Shown: in pieces, positions 42,530 through 53,324 of the stretch
Layout of the letters: the number at the start of each line of letters is the position of its first letter
How positions within the stretch are numbered: position 1 is the stretch's first letter
Assembly: GCA_026315105.1 (NCBI GenBank)
Contig: CM048744.1
Span: forward strand, 345,987,668 to 346,051,667
Direction: 5' to 3'
Source: Locusta migratoria
Lineage: Eukaryota; Arthropoda; Insecta; Orthoptera; Acrididae
DNA length: 64,000 nucleotides
Made by a program: the position numbers and the translations under genes
The notes under the pieces: model-generated
Databases searched by the model: none
Seen by the model: only the letters and a program-made list of their open reading frames with translations
Told to the model about the DNA's origin: nothing

Positions 42530-43717
42530 GGGGGTCGTGCTCCTTCCCATCACAGTAGCAGCATTTTGCTGCAAACCCAATTAAATTTTCTTTGTAGCGG
42601 TTACTGTGTGCTAGAAATGAACTAACGATTTTCTGATGCAGTTGTTGGACTGTCCCATCACTTATGGGCAAAAGAACATAAAAAGCATTAACAATATCGT
42701 CCCCTACATTAACACGTGTGACTACACACAAGTGTTTTGTAACGCTTATGTATGTCGATTCATCTACAATTAGGGAAAATTTATTTTCTCGGAATTGTGG
42801 ACACAAGCTATGTTTACTCTCAACGCCAGTTAACACTATTCACGATGGCGGTTACTTTTGTCCACCCGCAAGTAACTTTTTTTTTTTTTAAATCTCCGAA
42901 TCTGAATAAACTGCGTTAATCAATTGTGGCAAATGTTCCATTACACTGAAAGAAAGATTGTGTTCTGCTACAAATGGGCCCAGTCTAACTTCTTACACTT
43001 CTACCCGTTGATTTAATGCAGAAGAAGCACTTACAAAAGAGGTTAAAGTCTCTTGACCTACAAATCTCTTAGAATTATTTAAGTGTTTCTGACTTCCAGC
43101 ATGTTTTTCCAGCTCTGTTCTGCCTACAGAAGCAATGTAAATGTGTTTGTCACATGACTTGCAATAAGCCAACGCTTTAACCCTTTCGGACCCTCTGGCT
43201 ACAAATGTGTACGGTGTCTAAGATCAGAAGCTTTTTTTCTCAATGGAAAGAACATGTATACGACACCTGAGTGTTCAATCATTTCATCATGCACAATTAC
43301 TGCCACCTGCGGAAGATCACTGTAAAATATTAAGAACTTCAAAGGACACGGAAATCGTGGGTTACTTGTATTACACTCTACAACTGAAAGTAGTAGTTGT
43401 TATTTTGTGATGTAGTTATTGAACGATCAGTTTATTTAGTACAACAGTTGGTACTACAAAATTAATTAACTTAGTCCGTAAAAAAGCCTTGTTTTTCATT
43501 ACACGCAGTGTTTTAGTATGAAAATAGGTGCATATAATTGCATAAATCTTGCTTCTAAAATCATTGAAAATTTAACTGAAGAGTATTACAGCATTAAAAA
43601 TAACTTCCTTGATATAGAAAAAAAAATCAGCTCTGAAAGGGATAAGTTACTGGATTGTTCCCATTCTGATTTGTAAGTCTGAGAGTACTTGCCTTTTTTC
43701 CTAGCTCCCTCACTCAT
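42530..43717 (-). pseudogene. hAT-family transposase relic, N-terminal half
   Basis: A start-like ATG at 43717 gives MSEGARKKGKYSQTYKSEWE (43717-43660), the N-terminus typical of BED-finger hAT proteins. After about 450 bases of other sequence comes VKALAYCKSCDKHIYIASVG, RTELEKHAGSQKHLNNSKRF (about 43185-43070; C-x2-C...H-x4-5-H BED zinc finger), FVAEHNLSFSVMEHLPQLIN (about 42975-42915), then FRENKFSLIVDESTYISVTK, LCVVTRVNVGDDIVNAFYVL and ENLIGFAAKCC (42800-42560), where VDEST is the first catalytic block. The rest of the protein is displaced to 38.99-39.99 kb. One stop after NQRVEV and the internal insert show it is dead. Confidence 0.8.
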
Positions 43718-43905
43718 GGTTACTGATCATTTAACACAACATAAAGGAATCACTACCACGTGCACTATTAAATTTCAATAACCAGTTCACCAATCCACTT
43801 TTTTTTAGGCCCCTCACTTATAAACACTGATCATTTCACCTGAATTCAACATAAGACAAGAAAATACCGTGTGCACTGCGAAACATTAATTACGCAGTTC
43901 ACCTA
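43706..43905. repeat. Diverged two-copy tandem duplication
   Basis: The unit with CTCCCTCACTCATGGTTACT, GATCATTTAACACAAC and CCAGTTCACCAATCC (43706-43796) is followed by GCCCCTCACTTATAAACACT, GATCATTTCACCTGAATTCA and GCAGTTCACCTATCC (43810-43905). About 105-base period. It covers the hAT start codon, so it is probably a duplicated 5' leader. Confidence 0.6.
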
Positions 43906-45779
43906 TCCTAAAAGTCGGTCGCGGACGAATAAAAATAATAATAATAGTAAAAAAATAAAAACGATAGTTTCATACCGTGACTAACCAATATTATTCTATC
44001 CACTCATTTCAGAAACAGAAAACGTAACAATGAGCAGCGCACCAAACAAACTGGAATACAGAAAGCATTCGCCTGGCAATGGCTGCGATGCAATATTGTT
44101 TGTAGGGTAGGTAATGTCATAAAACGAAATAGTTCCGGCCTGACATCTATCGGTGTTTTACACAACCACTTATGAAACCACCCCCACCTATGTCACAATG
44201 TCCGCATAGGAAGAACGACTTCCTGTGACTCTTACTTTCATTCCTCAACGCGTAGATATACTACGCAGTGTTTTTTTCATGGGAGACAAAATGAAAAGCA
44301 CTTCACCGTAATAATGAAGATGCCTGTCTGCATTCCTTATCGATTGCGAATAACCCTTAAAAAATAGATTTTCGCGGATATTAAAAAAAAAAGGAGATTT
44401 TTGCATTTTTGTAACCAGTCGAAAAGAAGCAGATGCCCAAAAAAGAAAAGATTCTAAAGAAGTAGACATGATCAGTGAGTAACGGACAGTCAGTTGCAGG
44501 TAATCCTTGCGCGTGGCAGTATATTCTGACTGTATTGGTATTTGTGTGAGAGTGATGTCTACTTCCCCATGTTGGAACAAGACGTTGCGTGGTTGTCGAT
44601 TCATTTTCAGCATAAAGGTAACAACCACTCGAATCGGCACAACGTACTTAGTTCAGTCTTTGGATGTACACTTCTTTGGCCAGTGGAGAAAGTTAGCTAA
44701 AGGCTTTTTATATTTTTTTAGCGAGTTTTACTCGACAACATTGATACTGATCGCCACAGTAGCAATATCATCAACCTTCATGCACTCATCCACTCATCCA
44801 CATTTAACAATACGATCAAGCATGCCCCGAAGATAGCTACCAGTTGCATGTGATGCTTTTTGCATGTGAAGCTCCTGATAGTATTATCTGAAACACAGAA
44901 GATATAAGTTCTTCATTGTTAAGGTTTTCATTTTTGCTCGACACCCAGTTGCAGAACTGGGATAATTGAAGCCCGCATAAGACCCAGTGACATTGACCAA
45001 TGACGTCATATCTGAGTTTAGAACGATAGTTTGTTTGCAAGCAGAAAATAGATTATAGATTACGATTTTGTATTTAAAAAGTGGTCTGTAGCTTCTCTCT
45101 GACTGTCAGGTATAGGTTAACGGAGAGGTTCTCTTTTTCGCAAGAGAGGGCGGAAGGCACGAATTTTTGGGCTGAGACCTGTGATCGATTGTACATTCTG
45201 GTGTGGTAATCTGTAATTTACGAGGATAATCACAAATTATTTATTGTCTACAATATATAATTATTACGAACTTATTCAGTACGTTTCTATTCGTTGATAG
45301 TGTTCGTTTTGCTAGTTGGTATGTGTACATAGCATATCTTGTGAGACTCAGATATAAGTTCAAAGCCGACGGATGGTATCGCGGTCCTCAATTATGCCGC
45401 AGAACTGCATTATTTATCCAGTGCTCATATTGTTAGTTGTAATGTATTCACCAGATTTCTATACGAAGACTCACAAACATGCTTCATAATACGTACATGC
45501 AGCTAAGTGGAATAAGTAAATAAATAATAAATATTATGTTATGTGGGTACCCGTGTTTTCTGCCTTATTCATTATTACACCACTATCTGTATGCCGTACA
45601 TTTACTCTATGAACAGCGAAAAAATAGCGAGAAACTTTTTTCCTTTCATTATTTTGATGTGGTTGTCAGCGGGAAAAAAGTATAATGCTTTGAAATTATG
45701 TTTAAAGTTTGTTGCAAGTTGCTAAGTACTCTCATTCTCGTACAGTGTGAATAAAATCTCGTCGCGTTATGTGAAAGTT
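43906..45779. other. Unassigned sequence
   Basis: No transposon or gene recognised. A 131-codon minus frame at 44245-44640 and a 109-codon plus frame at 44507-44836 overlap and show no domain. Confidence 0.4.
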
Positions 45780-45905
45780 TTTTTACGATCCCTATTGTTT
45801 ATGGCGTTGTATCTCCTGAATCATGTGTTGTATGTGGTTCTTACCTCTACAGCAACTGTTCCATAAGATAAGGAATATTTGTACCAAATTTGGTTGAAAT
45901 TGATC
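45780..45905 (+). repeat. Dispersed repeat, copy 1
   Basis: CCTATTGTTTATGGCGTTGT, ATCTCCTGAATCATGTGTTG, TATGTGGTTCTTACCTCTAC. Same order as 47312-47440. Family not known. Confidence 0.55.
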
Positions 45906-46224
45906 CCTTTTTTTTAACTGGATAAAAGCAATTTATTCAATGGAATACAAAAATAAGTATTCTGATAGAGAAATACGAACTGGACAAAAATTAATTCAAG
46001 TATTAAAATAAACAGCCTCTTAATGTATGTATATACATTGTGGATTAGCACTCAGTTACAAAAAAGTCTCACTCCTTAGTGATCATATCAAACTCGTCAG
46101 CATCAATATAGTTAGAGTTGATGTGAATATTGATACCAATACATGCAATTGCATTACACATCGGAATACATAATCTTTCTATTTCAAAATAATAATAATT
46201 TTGAAAAATGAAATTGTGGGAGCT

Positions 46225-46429
46225 GGTTCAAATGTTCAAATGTTTGTAAATCTATGGGACTCAACTGCTTGGTTAATAGTTCCTAACTTACAAACTACTT
46301 AAACTACGGTAAAGTAACCCAAAAACAACACAAACACCCATGCCCGAGGGAGGACTCGAACCCCCGACGGCGAACGGCCGCCCGCACCGCAGCACGGCGC
46401 CTCAGTGCGCACGGCTAATCTGCCGCGGC
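46225..46429 (-). mobile_element. tRNA-derived SINE
   Basis: Minus orientation, with B box complement GGGAGGACTCGAACCCCCGA and tail complement GTTCAAATGTTTGTAAATCT. Duplication TGGGAGCT (46217-46224, 46430-46437). Confidence 0.88.
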
Positions 46430-46504
46430 TGGGAGCTCGTAATCAGTGAACAGTACAATTACTTAGATTAGGTGAACTGATAACTTCTCTTAAAGGAAGG
46501 TAAT

Positions 46505-47255
46505 CGTTGTAAACAAAGGAATTTCGCTGTATGTTTCTAGACCATATTCAGCAATTCACGCCCATTACCAGTCATCATGAATCCTCCAAATGGAGCTTGT
46601 ACATTTAGTAGATTCTAGCAATTAATCCACACAGTTCTTGTCCTGATTCCGTGCAATAGGTAATTTGCCTTTTCAATGTCTTTTGTGAAAATGGGAGCAG
46701 CCAAACCATAGTCAGTCTTATTTACTCTCTCAATCGGTTCATGTAGTGTTTTAAACGTAATGAGTTCTTGAACTGGGCCAAAAATCTCTTCCTTTGCAAT
46801 AGTCATGTTGTCTTTAACTTCCGCGAATACTGTAGGCTGTACTAAGTAACTTTTGTTTCCTATACGTTCGACTCCAACAAAGATTTTCGCTCCTTCACTT
46901 TGACCCTTTTTTATAAGTCCAAGTTCTTTATTTAACTGCTGATCATCAACCAGAGGTCCTGATTCAACAGACATATCAAAGGGATTTCCTGTGGCACGCT
47001 TCTTTGCCCTCTCTCATCTCCACAAACTTGTCATATATGGAATCTTCAATTTCTAGAAAAGTTCTAGACCAGCACAGCAACACTGTCCCATATTGAAAAA
47101 CAATCCAAAATGTGCTTGCTCAACAGCGTATTCCAAATCTGCATCACTGAAAACAATATTTGGCGACGTTCCACCTAATTCAAGAGTCACTCGCTTTAGG
47201 TTTAAGGCCAGCAGCTTGCTTAATTAACTTTCCAACTTCAGTAGGACCACTATGT
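46505..47255 (-). pseudogene. Processed pseudogene of cytosolic aldehyde dehydrogenase (ALDH1-like)
   Basis: Continuous minus-strand homology from the cofactor-binding block (GPTEVGKLIKQAAGL, about 47245; normally GSTEVGK) through FNMGQCCCAG with the catalytic Cys (47090-47070), EIEDSIYDKFVEMRERAKKR and GNPFDM, then an open stretch of 119 codons (46974-46615) with ESGPLVDDQQLNKELG, LVQPTVFAEVKDNMTIAKEE, IFGPVQELITFKTL, DYGLAAPIFTKDIEKANYLL and WINC, to the C-terminal APFGGFMMTGNGREL (about 46590-46545). About 250 residues lie in 750 bases with no introns, at least three frameshifts and stops, and a missing N-terminal half. This is a 5'-truncated retrocopy of an NAD-dependent ALDH. A 3' poly(A) is not evident. 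Confidence 0.88.
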
Positions 47256-47311
47256 CAACGTCCATGTATTCTGCATAGGAAATATGGAACATGCTTGATG
47301 TAGCAGTTTTC

Positions 47312-47440
47312 CGCGCGTCCCATTGTTTATGACGTCATATCTCGTGAACTATGTGTTGTACATGATCGTTACAGTTACGGCTATCATCATAATTGATTGA
47401 AGCTTACGTGTGTAAAATTTCATAAAGATTGGAACAAAAT
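47312..47440 (+). repeat. Dispersed repeat, copy 2
   Basis: CCCATTGTTTATGACGTCAT, ATCTCGTGAACTATGTGTTG, TACATGATCGTTACAGTTAC. Resembles 45780-45905 in the same orientation; the two copies bracket the ALDH retrocopy and a SINE. Confidence 0.55.
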
Positions 47441-48129
47441 TGTAGATTTGTATGCAAAACGTACAGACAAACACAGGGACACTCTGATGACAAGATAACG
47501 ATGTTATTCCGATAAGGAACATCGAAAGAATCAGTTAACTTGATGACCTTAATTCAGGGATAAATCTCTAGAAAGACATTATCCAGCAGGGAGTGTCAAA
47601 TATCTGGCAATTACTAATTGCGTAATACAACGTAATCCCTCGCCCAGGAAAGGATTGCATAGCATCACTTTTGCCACTGTATATTACGCCCGTAACTCAG
47701 TCTTGCAATCGAGCTGTTATCTAGCGGAGAATATGACCAAATATTTAACTTTGAATATTACGTCATCACAGCACCAGGCTTACGCGGAATATTACGGTGC
47801 TGGTTGCAGTACGCTTACTGAAAGAGCAAGGTCCTTGGTTTTTACCTCGGCGGACGTTTGGGGAAAATAAGTGAAGGGCCAATGCCTCGTAAATCCTCCA
47901 CAGTTACGTAACGCTGCAGCATTTTATTTCCCCGTGTTGTGTAGCTGTCTTCTGCGAGAGCGAAAAGAACACACAGTTTATTTTCGGTGACAACGTTCGT
48001 TCCTGTAGGTCGGAAAAAAGGTGATCATAGTCGACAGTCCAGTCAACGACGATTTTGTTAGAGGCGGAGCACAAACATCATTTGGGAGGGATAAGGTTAG
48101 GAATCAGCTGTGTTCTTCCTAGTTGAACT
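47441..48129. other. Unassigned sequence
   Basis: A 71-codon plus frame at 47655-47870 has no domain. No repeat recognised. Confidence 0.4.
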
Positions 48130-48143
48130 GTTCTGGCATTTGC

Positions 48144-48342
48144 CGCGGTGGAGTAGCCGAGCGGTCTAAAGCGCCTCGCTGCGGAGCGCGCGGTTGCTCG
48201 CCATGGAGGTTGAGTCCTCCCTGGAGCATGGGTGTGTGTGTCGTCCTTAGGTTAGTTTCTCTAGGTTTAAGTAGTTTGTAAGCTACGGACTGATGACCAC
48301 GCAGTTTGCTCCGATAGATTTACAGATATTTGAACATTTTTT
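48144..48342 (+). mobile_element. tRNA-derived SINE
   Basis: CGCGGTGGAGTAGCCGAGCG head, GGAGGTTGAGTCCTCCCTGG B box (one base lost), tail AGATATTTGAACATTTTTT. Perfect 14-base duplication GTTCTGGCATTTGC (48130-48143, 48343-48356). Confidence 0.95.
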
Positions 48343-48499
48343 GTTCTGGCATTTGCCTCAAGAACCCTAAGGGAACCGACTCTAACGAGCCAGGACGTTA
48401 TGATGAACTTCTGGATTGACAGTTCTACAGGAGCATGTCGAGGCAAGGCGCAAGGTTGTCACCTCCAGCACGGAACCCGTGCATCTCACATTTCATTCA

Positions 48500-49080
48500 A
48501 CTCGCTCAAACACGCAAATTGTTCCCTACCCAGGGTGTATCGAAACGGATGGCGCAAATTTACACGGTTGAAAGTACACGTACAAGTAAACATGGGTCCT
48601 CAGAAGAGGCGTTTGCGAGATAATTACTAATGTATAGATCCAAGCCGCCACTGACGTCATTCTAAAAGTCGTCCTAGTTAGTACACATTAATTTCAAATT
48701 TTGACTTTACTATTAGGTGTTACATAGCATTTAGTTCACATTTCACGTATGAGTTACCTGTTGAAGGAGGAACTCGAAGTGTCTTCCTTGCATCTGGATG
48801 CAATACTGTGCTCGTCTCTGCAATGAATTTAGAATTACATCGAAAACCCCTGAGTCATTTCGGAATTCTTGACAAGCGTGTACAACTCTCGGCTCCAGTT
48901 CTTCAACCGTGTTAACGGGTGTGCTGTACACTTCCCTTTTGAGGTGACCCCAGACATCTTGGAGGCCAAGGTACATGTCCTCCTCGACCTATCCATCTAT
49001 GGACTTATCTAATCGTTAGATGCCGTCTCACAGAAGCAGAAAAATGTGCCGGAGTTCCATCATGCATGTACCACATACAC
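48500..49080 (-). pseudogene. Tc1/mariner-related transposase C-terminus
   Basis: Minus-strand reading: HDGTPAHFSASVRRHL (about 49062-49015), WIGRGGHVPWPPR (about 48990-48955), then DVWGHLKREVYSTPVNTVEE, LEPRVVHACQEFRNDSGVFD and RRAQYCIQMQGRHFEFLLQQ (48950-48745). This is the D-G-x-PxH, RSPDLTPxDFxLWGHLK and C-terminal GRHFEQLL pattern of insect transposases in the IS630/mariner group. The N-terminal half is missing, and the PDLTP stretch is damaged. Sequence to about 48500 (CCCTACCCAGGGTGTATCG near 48525) may be its terminal region. Confidence 0.75.
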
Positions 49081-49247
49081 GTTACGCACTTTTTCATGGC
49101 CTCTCTGTGATCGGCGGAAGTCGACTGAGTTCGTGTCTCTACGGAATGTTTGTACTCTCTACCAACCTTACCTCATAACAGCATTGTATACCGTAGACAT
49201 CATCAGTGTATTGTTATACGTGCTTGGTATTGATTATTGCCTTCAAC

Positions 49248-49892
49248 TTTATCCAGTAACTTTCGCGTGTGCGGCCGGATCCCGTCGTCATTCTGATACG
49301 ATATTTCGGCCTGGAAACGTCCGGCCATCGTCAGGTGAGTAGCGAGTACTGAAGAGCCCAGGTGCAGTCACGGTATTTATAGTGGATCTTGCGCATGCCA
49401 AAAGTGCTGGTATCGTTTTGCGCATGCGTTAGATGGTGTCATGCGCGATACAGCCGAGTTGTATGTGCTGCCCTCGGTGGTGGAAGAGCAATAGTCTTCT
49501 AATCATTGATAATCGATTGATGGCGTCGATTATGCTGTTACTGGATGATATTAATCAAAAGATTCCAATTTTTGTCGAGCTGAAAGCCGTTGTCACGATT
49601 TATAAGATTGTCGGCAAGACGAATTTCCATCGATTCTTTAATAAGTGAATCCCAGAAACTGGAGTTAAAATTTTAGTTTTACTATATTCCATTGTGTGTC
49701 CCGCATGGCACCATCCAACGCATGCGCAAAACGTTACTAGCACTTTTGGCATGCGCAAGAACCACTATAAATACCGCGACTGCACCTGGACTCTTCAATA
49801 CTCGCTAATCACCTGAAGATGGCCGGTCGTTTCCAGGCCGAAATATCGTGTCAGAATGACGACGGGATCCGGCCGCACACCCAAAAGTTACT
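49248..49892 (-). mobile_element. Penelope-like element remnant with inverted terminal copies
   Basis: Two arms of about 195 bases, about 90-95% alike by eye and opposite in orientation, lie at 49248-49445 and 49699-49892. Shared blocks: GTGTGCGGCCGGATCCCGTC, ATATTTCGGCCTGGAAACG, GTATTTATAGTGG, TTGCGCATGCCAAAAGTGCT, TTTTGCGCATGCGTT. Between them on the minus strand is the intact end of a Penelope-type protein. A TATAAATA box lies in each arm in a promoter-like position. Terminal inverted copies are characteristic of 5'-truncated Penelope insertions. Confidence 0.8.
49538..49672 (-). pseudogene. Penelope-like protein C-terminus (after GIY-YIG domain)
   Basis: An unbroken reading on the minus strand gives FWDSLIKESMEIRLADNLIN, RDNGFQLDKNWNLLINIIQ and a stop at 49538-49540. 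This is the conserved C-terminal tail after the GIY-YIG endonuclease of arthropod Penelope-like elements (pattern FWDSLIKESxEIRLxxNxxNRDxGxxLxxxWNP). Reverse transcriptase and most of the endonuclease are gone. The intact frame suggests a fairly recent copy. Confidence 0.8.
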
Positions 49893-51486
49893 GGATGAAG
49901 AAATACGCCGGGAAAGCTTCAGAAGTCACGCCTTCAACTTCGTTATTTGCTAAAATAAATCTACATACCCCGACGACGCCTTTTAGAGAAAGGAAGGATG
50001 TCCTTGACAGTTTTTTAAGGAATGTTAATTCCGATTATTATTCAGTTACGCGTTTTATGAAGTTATTTTTTGCTTAAAAGCTTTGCATTGCCTGTGAAAA
50101 AATAAAAAGTCTACATTTCATTCCGTGTGAGTTTTTAGTTTTGTAACGCTCCTCACTCGATTTCGATGAAAGTATGCGGTTAAAAAATCTGATTTTTGGA
50201 CACAGGGCAGTACAACATCTTAGCTTTCGAATAAAACATTCACGTTTTCGAAATTCGTAAGAGTCGTTTTCAAATGATGCCTTTTGTCAAGTATGTGCAC
50301 TTGATTGAAAAAGTTCGATAGCTGGCAGCTTACTGTTCTATGCATTTTAGACCATACATTACAGCGAATTAAATGGAGTTAAAAGTATGGATAAGTTTTT
50401 GAAATAGTAGTCGCACCGATATCTACCTCCTTTCACAAGTTATTGCGAGTTATCTGAGAGGCGTCATGCCGGGATCGCAAGCCTACGAACTCGGCGGCTG
50501 TTGCCCGTAGCGTGAAGCACTGCAGTACCGAAAAATTTGATTTTCTGGTCACGGTGTGTAGGTCGCTCGTGTTGTGATAATGATCCATAACCAGAAAACA
50601 AGTATGAAGTAATTTTTCTTGGGTGGCGACCGATTACAATGGACAAAGATCTGGTACAGTATTACGTCAAGTCATACTAGAGAGTCATACACTGGATTTT
50701 TTTTTCCACACTAGTCAATTAGTGGAATATATATTTCGTCTTTGGAAGTAGTAGAGAGGAAAAAATTAATGTAAACTGCGACTTTACTGTTGATGGACTG
50801 AAAGAAAATATTCTAACATTATACTTAATGGCTTTCTAGTTAGATATGATAAAAGAAGCTAAAAAAATACAATTATATTTATGGATGCATCTACTCCTAA
50901 TACAAAGTATATTCCTTTTTTTTTTGGTTTTTTTAGTTTTTCGAAAAATGTTGTACCACAACGTGAAAATAGTTATATACAGCGTGTCGCACTTAAAAGC
51001 GGTACCGTCACGTCTGAGATTAAATTAAGAATGAATTAAGTAAAAAAACAATACGGAACAGTGACATTAAAAACACGTAGTTGCCTCCCTACAAGAAATG
51101 CTGCGAATGGTGCTTACGGGCGTAGGTGATGTGTACCAGTTTTATGTGCATTATGCTGTACTACATTTCAGCCCACCTCCACGTTCAAAGAACTTTACAC
51201 AGCTATCAGATATTCGTTTTCCGATTTTTTTAAGGAACCTGTCGAAGGGGAACTGAGTTTCGATGAACATTTTACGGAATCATCTGATGACAATTTTCTT
51301 TGTCTGGAGTATAGTACTTCCATTTCGAATTTTATACTTTAACTGAAAGAAAAATACACTGATTTAGTTTAGCCTCAGACACTGCAGGACAGGTCAGTAA
51401 AGGATAGAAGCGTGTCTCACGTTTTTCTTCCTTTTTTTTTTTTTTCCTTGGTGGGCTTGTCGCCAGCAACAAGGAATCCCCACCTA
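49893..51486. other. Unassigned sequence
   Basis: AT-rich, with short frames only. TTACTGGATGAAG at 49889 mirrors CTTTATCCAGTAA at 49249 as the outer part of the Penelope arms. Nothing else recognised. Confidence 0.4.
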
Positions 51487-51498
51487 CTGTCAGCAGAA

Positions 51499-51698
51499 AT
51501 CAATTGTTCAAATGTTTGTTAAGCTTATGGGACTTAACTAAGGGGTCATCAGTCCCTAAACTTACAAACTACTTATCAACTACCTTATTCTAAGGACGAC
51601 ACAAATATCCATGCCCGAGGGGGGATTCGAACCCCCGACCGTAGTGGCCGTGCAGACCGTGACTGAAGCGCCTCAGTCCCCTCGGCCACCGCGGCCGG
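51499..51698 (-). mobile_element. tRNA-derived SINE
   Basis: Well preserved, minus orientation. B box complement GGGGGATTCGAACCCCCGAC, tail complement TTGTTCAAATGTTTGTTAAG. Perfect 12-base duplication CTGTCAGCAGAA (51487-51498, 51699-51710). Confidence 0.96.
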
Positions 51699-51817
51699 CT
51701 GTCAGCAGAAGATCGAAGGAAATACGGAAGTTACCAAAACTGGTTCATTGCCGTCTACTTCGAGCCAGCTAACAGTTAATTGATTTTGTTATTGTATATA
51801 TTAAAAGAATCTACGAA

Positions 51818-52140
51818 AACTAAAGTCACTCGGCCAGACCTAACTACCTGCCCGATTTCCTTCATTTTTGTTTCAAACGAAAGATATTCATCCACAGATT
51901 TGTCATCAAGTATCAGAATTAACACAACTCTCGCCTTTCTTTTGCTATACTCAAACGCGATTTCCTTCGGTATATTTCTTATGGGGATGTCCTTGCTGTA
52001 AACGAAAGTCAGTCGGTCAGGCCGTTCTATCCGACTTTAAACGAAAGGTATTCATTCGCAGATTTGTCATTAAGTTTCAGAATTAACTTAAGAGCCTCCA
52101 TACTTTATTTTTATTCAAATGCGGCATCCTTCTGTTCTTG
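51818..52140. repeat. Diverged two-copy tandem duplication
   Basis: AAACTAAAGTCACTCGGCCA, AACGAAAGATATTCATCCAC, AGATTTGTCATCAAGTATCA at 51818-51972 recurs as AAACGAAAGTCAGTCGGTCA, AACGAAAGGTATTCATTCGC, AGATTTGTCATTAAGTTTCA at 52000-52140. Period about 180 bases. No coding supported. Confidence 0.75.
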
Positions 52141-52689
52141 CATTGAATATTTTAAACGGTTTGTTTTACGATATCTTCGGTTCTAATTAAGGTGTGCAGT
52201 TCTTTTTGACCTAACAACACTCAGCGGATCAAGCTCTTTTATTTGCGATTTTCAACACGTGCATTGATTGATTTTGAAGAAAGCTATGCGTGAACATTCA
52301 ACTTTACTTCCCTTTTTTCCCCAACTTTTTTTCTCTCTCCACTAACGGTGCAAAGTATTCGTATGGGTCCTCTAGTTTTAATACTATTGTTCTGACAATG
52401 TAGTGACTCGTCGAATTTTAAGCACATAAGAAACAGGTGGTAATGGATTCGTCCCATGAATTTCGACTGACGTTTAGGAGAGTTTACCCTTATGAGAACA
52501 GCTAATTTTTTTATTTATTTTTTATTCATTTTACAGAATTAATAGTAATAAAAGAAAAAATAAACAAAACATATGTTCACAAGTGTTATTAGAAAAAAGA
52601 AGCTATTAAGCATACTTGTATTGGAAACAGGCCAGAGACGTGAGATACTAGTGCTGCAGAAGCAACACCGTAGGCCAATCGGCACACGC
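52141..52689. other. Unassigned sequence
   Basis: T-rich, short frames only. Confidence 0.4.
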
Positions 52690-52876
52690 CGGCGCCGGCT
52701 CGCGCCAGAAATATTGAACATTTCGTCTTCGAATGTCGTCGGCTCGGCGTGAGCCGGCTGAAGCGGAGTCCTCTCGACCCGGCCGGCAGTGTGAACAGCG
52801 CCATTGAAAACAATGTGTTTAATCTCCCGGCTCGGCTCGGCTCGGCTCGGCCCGGGCGGCAGTGTGAACACGGCCT
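52690..52876 (-). repeat. One end of a GC-rich fold-back-type MITE
   Basis: As complement: AGGCCGTGTTCACACTGCCG, a GAGCC pentamer array (four units at 52832-52852), then AATGGCGCTGTTCACACTGC and CGGCCGGGTCGAGAGGAC. The double TTCACACTG motif about 70 bases apart, with AATGGCG just outside the second, mirrors the ends of the 27-32 kb elements. The opposite end was not found. Confidence 0.6.
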
Positions 52877-53324
52877 AAAAAGAAGCAGAAAGCGTTGCTA
52901 CAACCGCTTAATAAGTCCCTTAAAATATTAATATTTCGTAGATATACGTTCCAGTTTTCGATTACTCAAGCATTAAAGTGATACTTAATTTCGCGTTCCA
53001 TCTGTGACGCTTTAACCCCTTACGTGTTGTTTCTTTTAAAACCTGTAAACTATACGCCGTAAGCTGGCGGCACTGGGAGAAAGAGGCGGGGCTTGTTCTA
53101 ACAGCCAATGCGCTACGAGCTGAATGCAGGCTTCAGCTCCCGACATTCTCCGTTAATCTGTACGCTGACGTTGGTGAAGGGGAATATCCCCAAGCAATCA
53201 TGGATGATACTAAAATCTAAATTCCAAATTAATGTGTGCGTACTAGGACGTTGTTTATAATGATTTCAGTGGCGGCTTGGAACCATACATTCGTAACTAT
53301 ATCGCAAACGGATCGTTTGCTGCG
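52877..53324. other. Unassigned sequence
   Basis: No gene or repeat recognised. Confidence 0.4.

Noticed and set aside
43182..43640. TTAA followed by CCCTTTCGGACCC as a piggyBac MITE end
   Set aside because: No matching inverted end with TTAA was found, and the hAT reading VKALAYCKSC runs through the supposed terminus.
44245..44836. Two overlapping frames over 100 codons
   Set aside because: No domain, no splice structure, antisense to each other.
52539..52871. Minus-strand 110-codon frame
   Set aside because: Covers the GC-rich MITE end and its pentamer array; open by composition.
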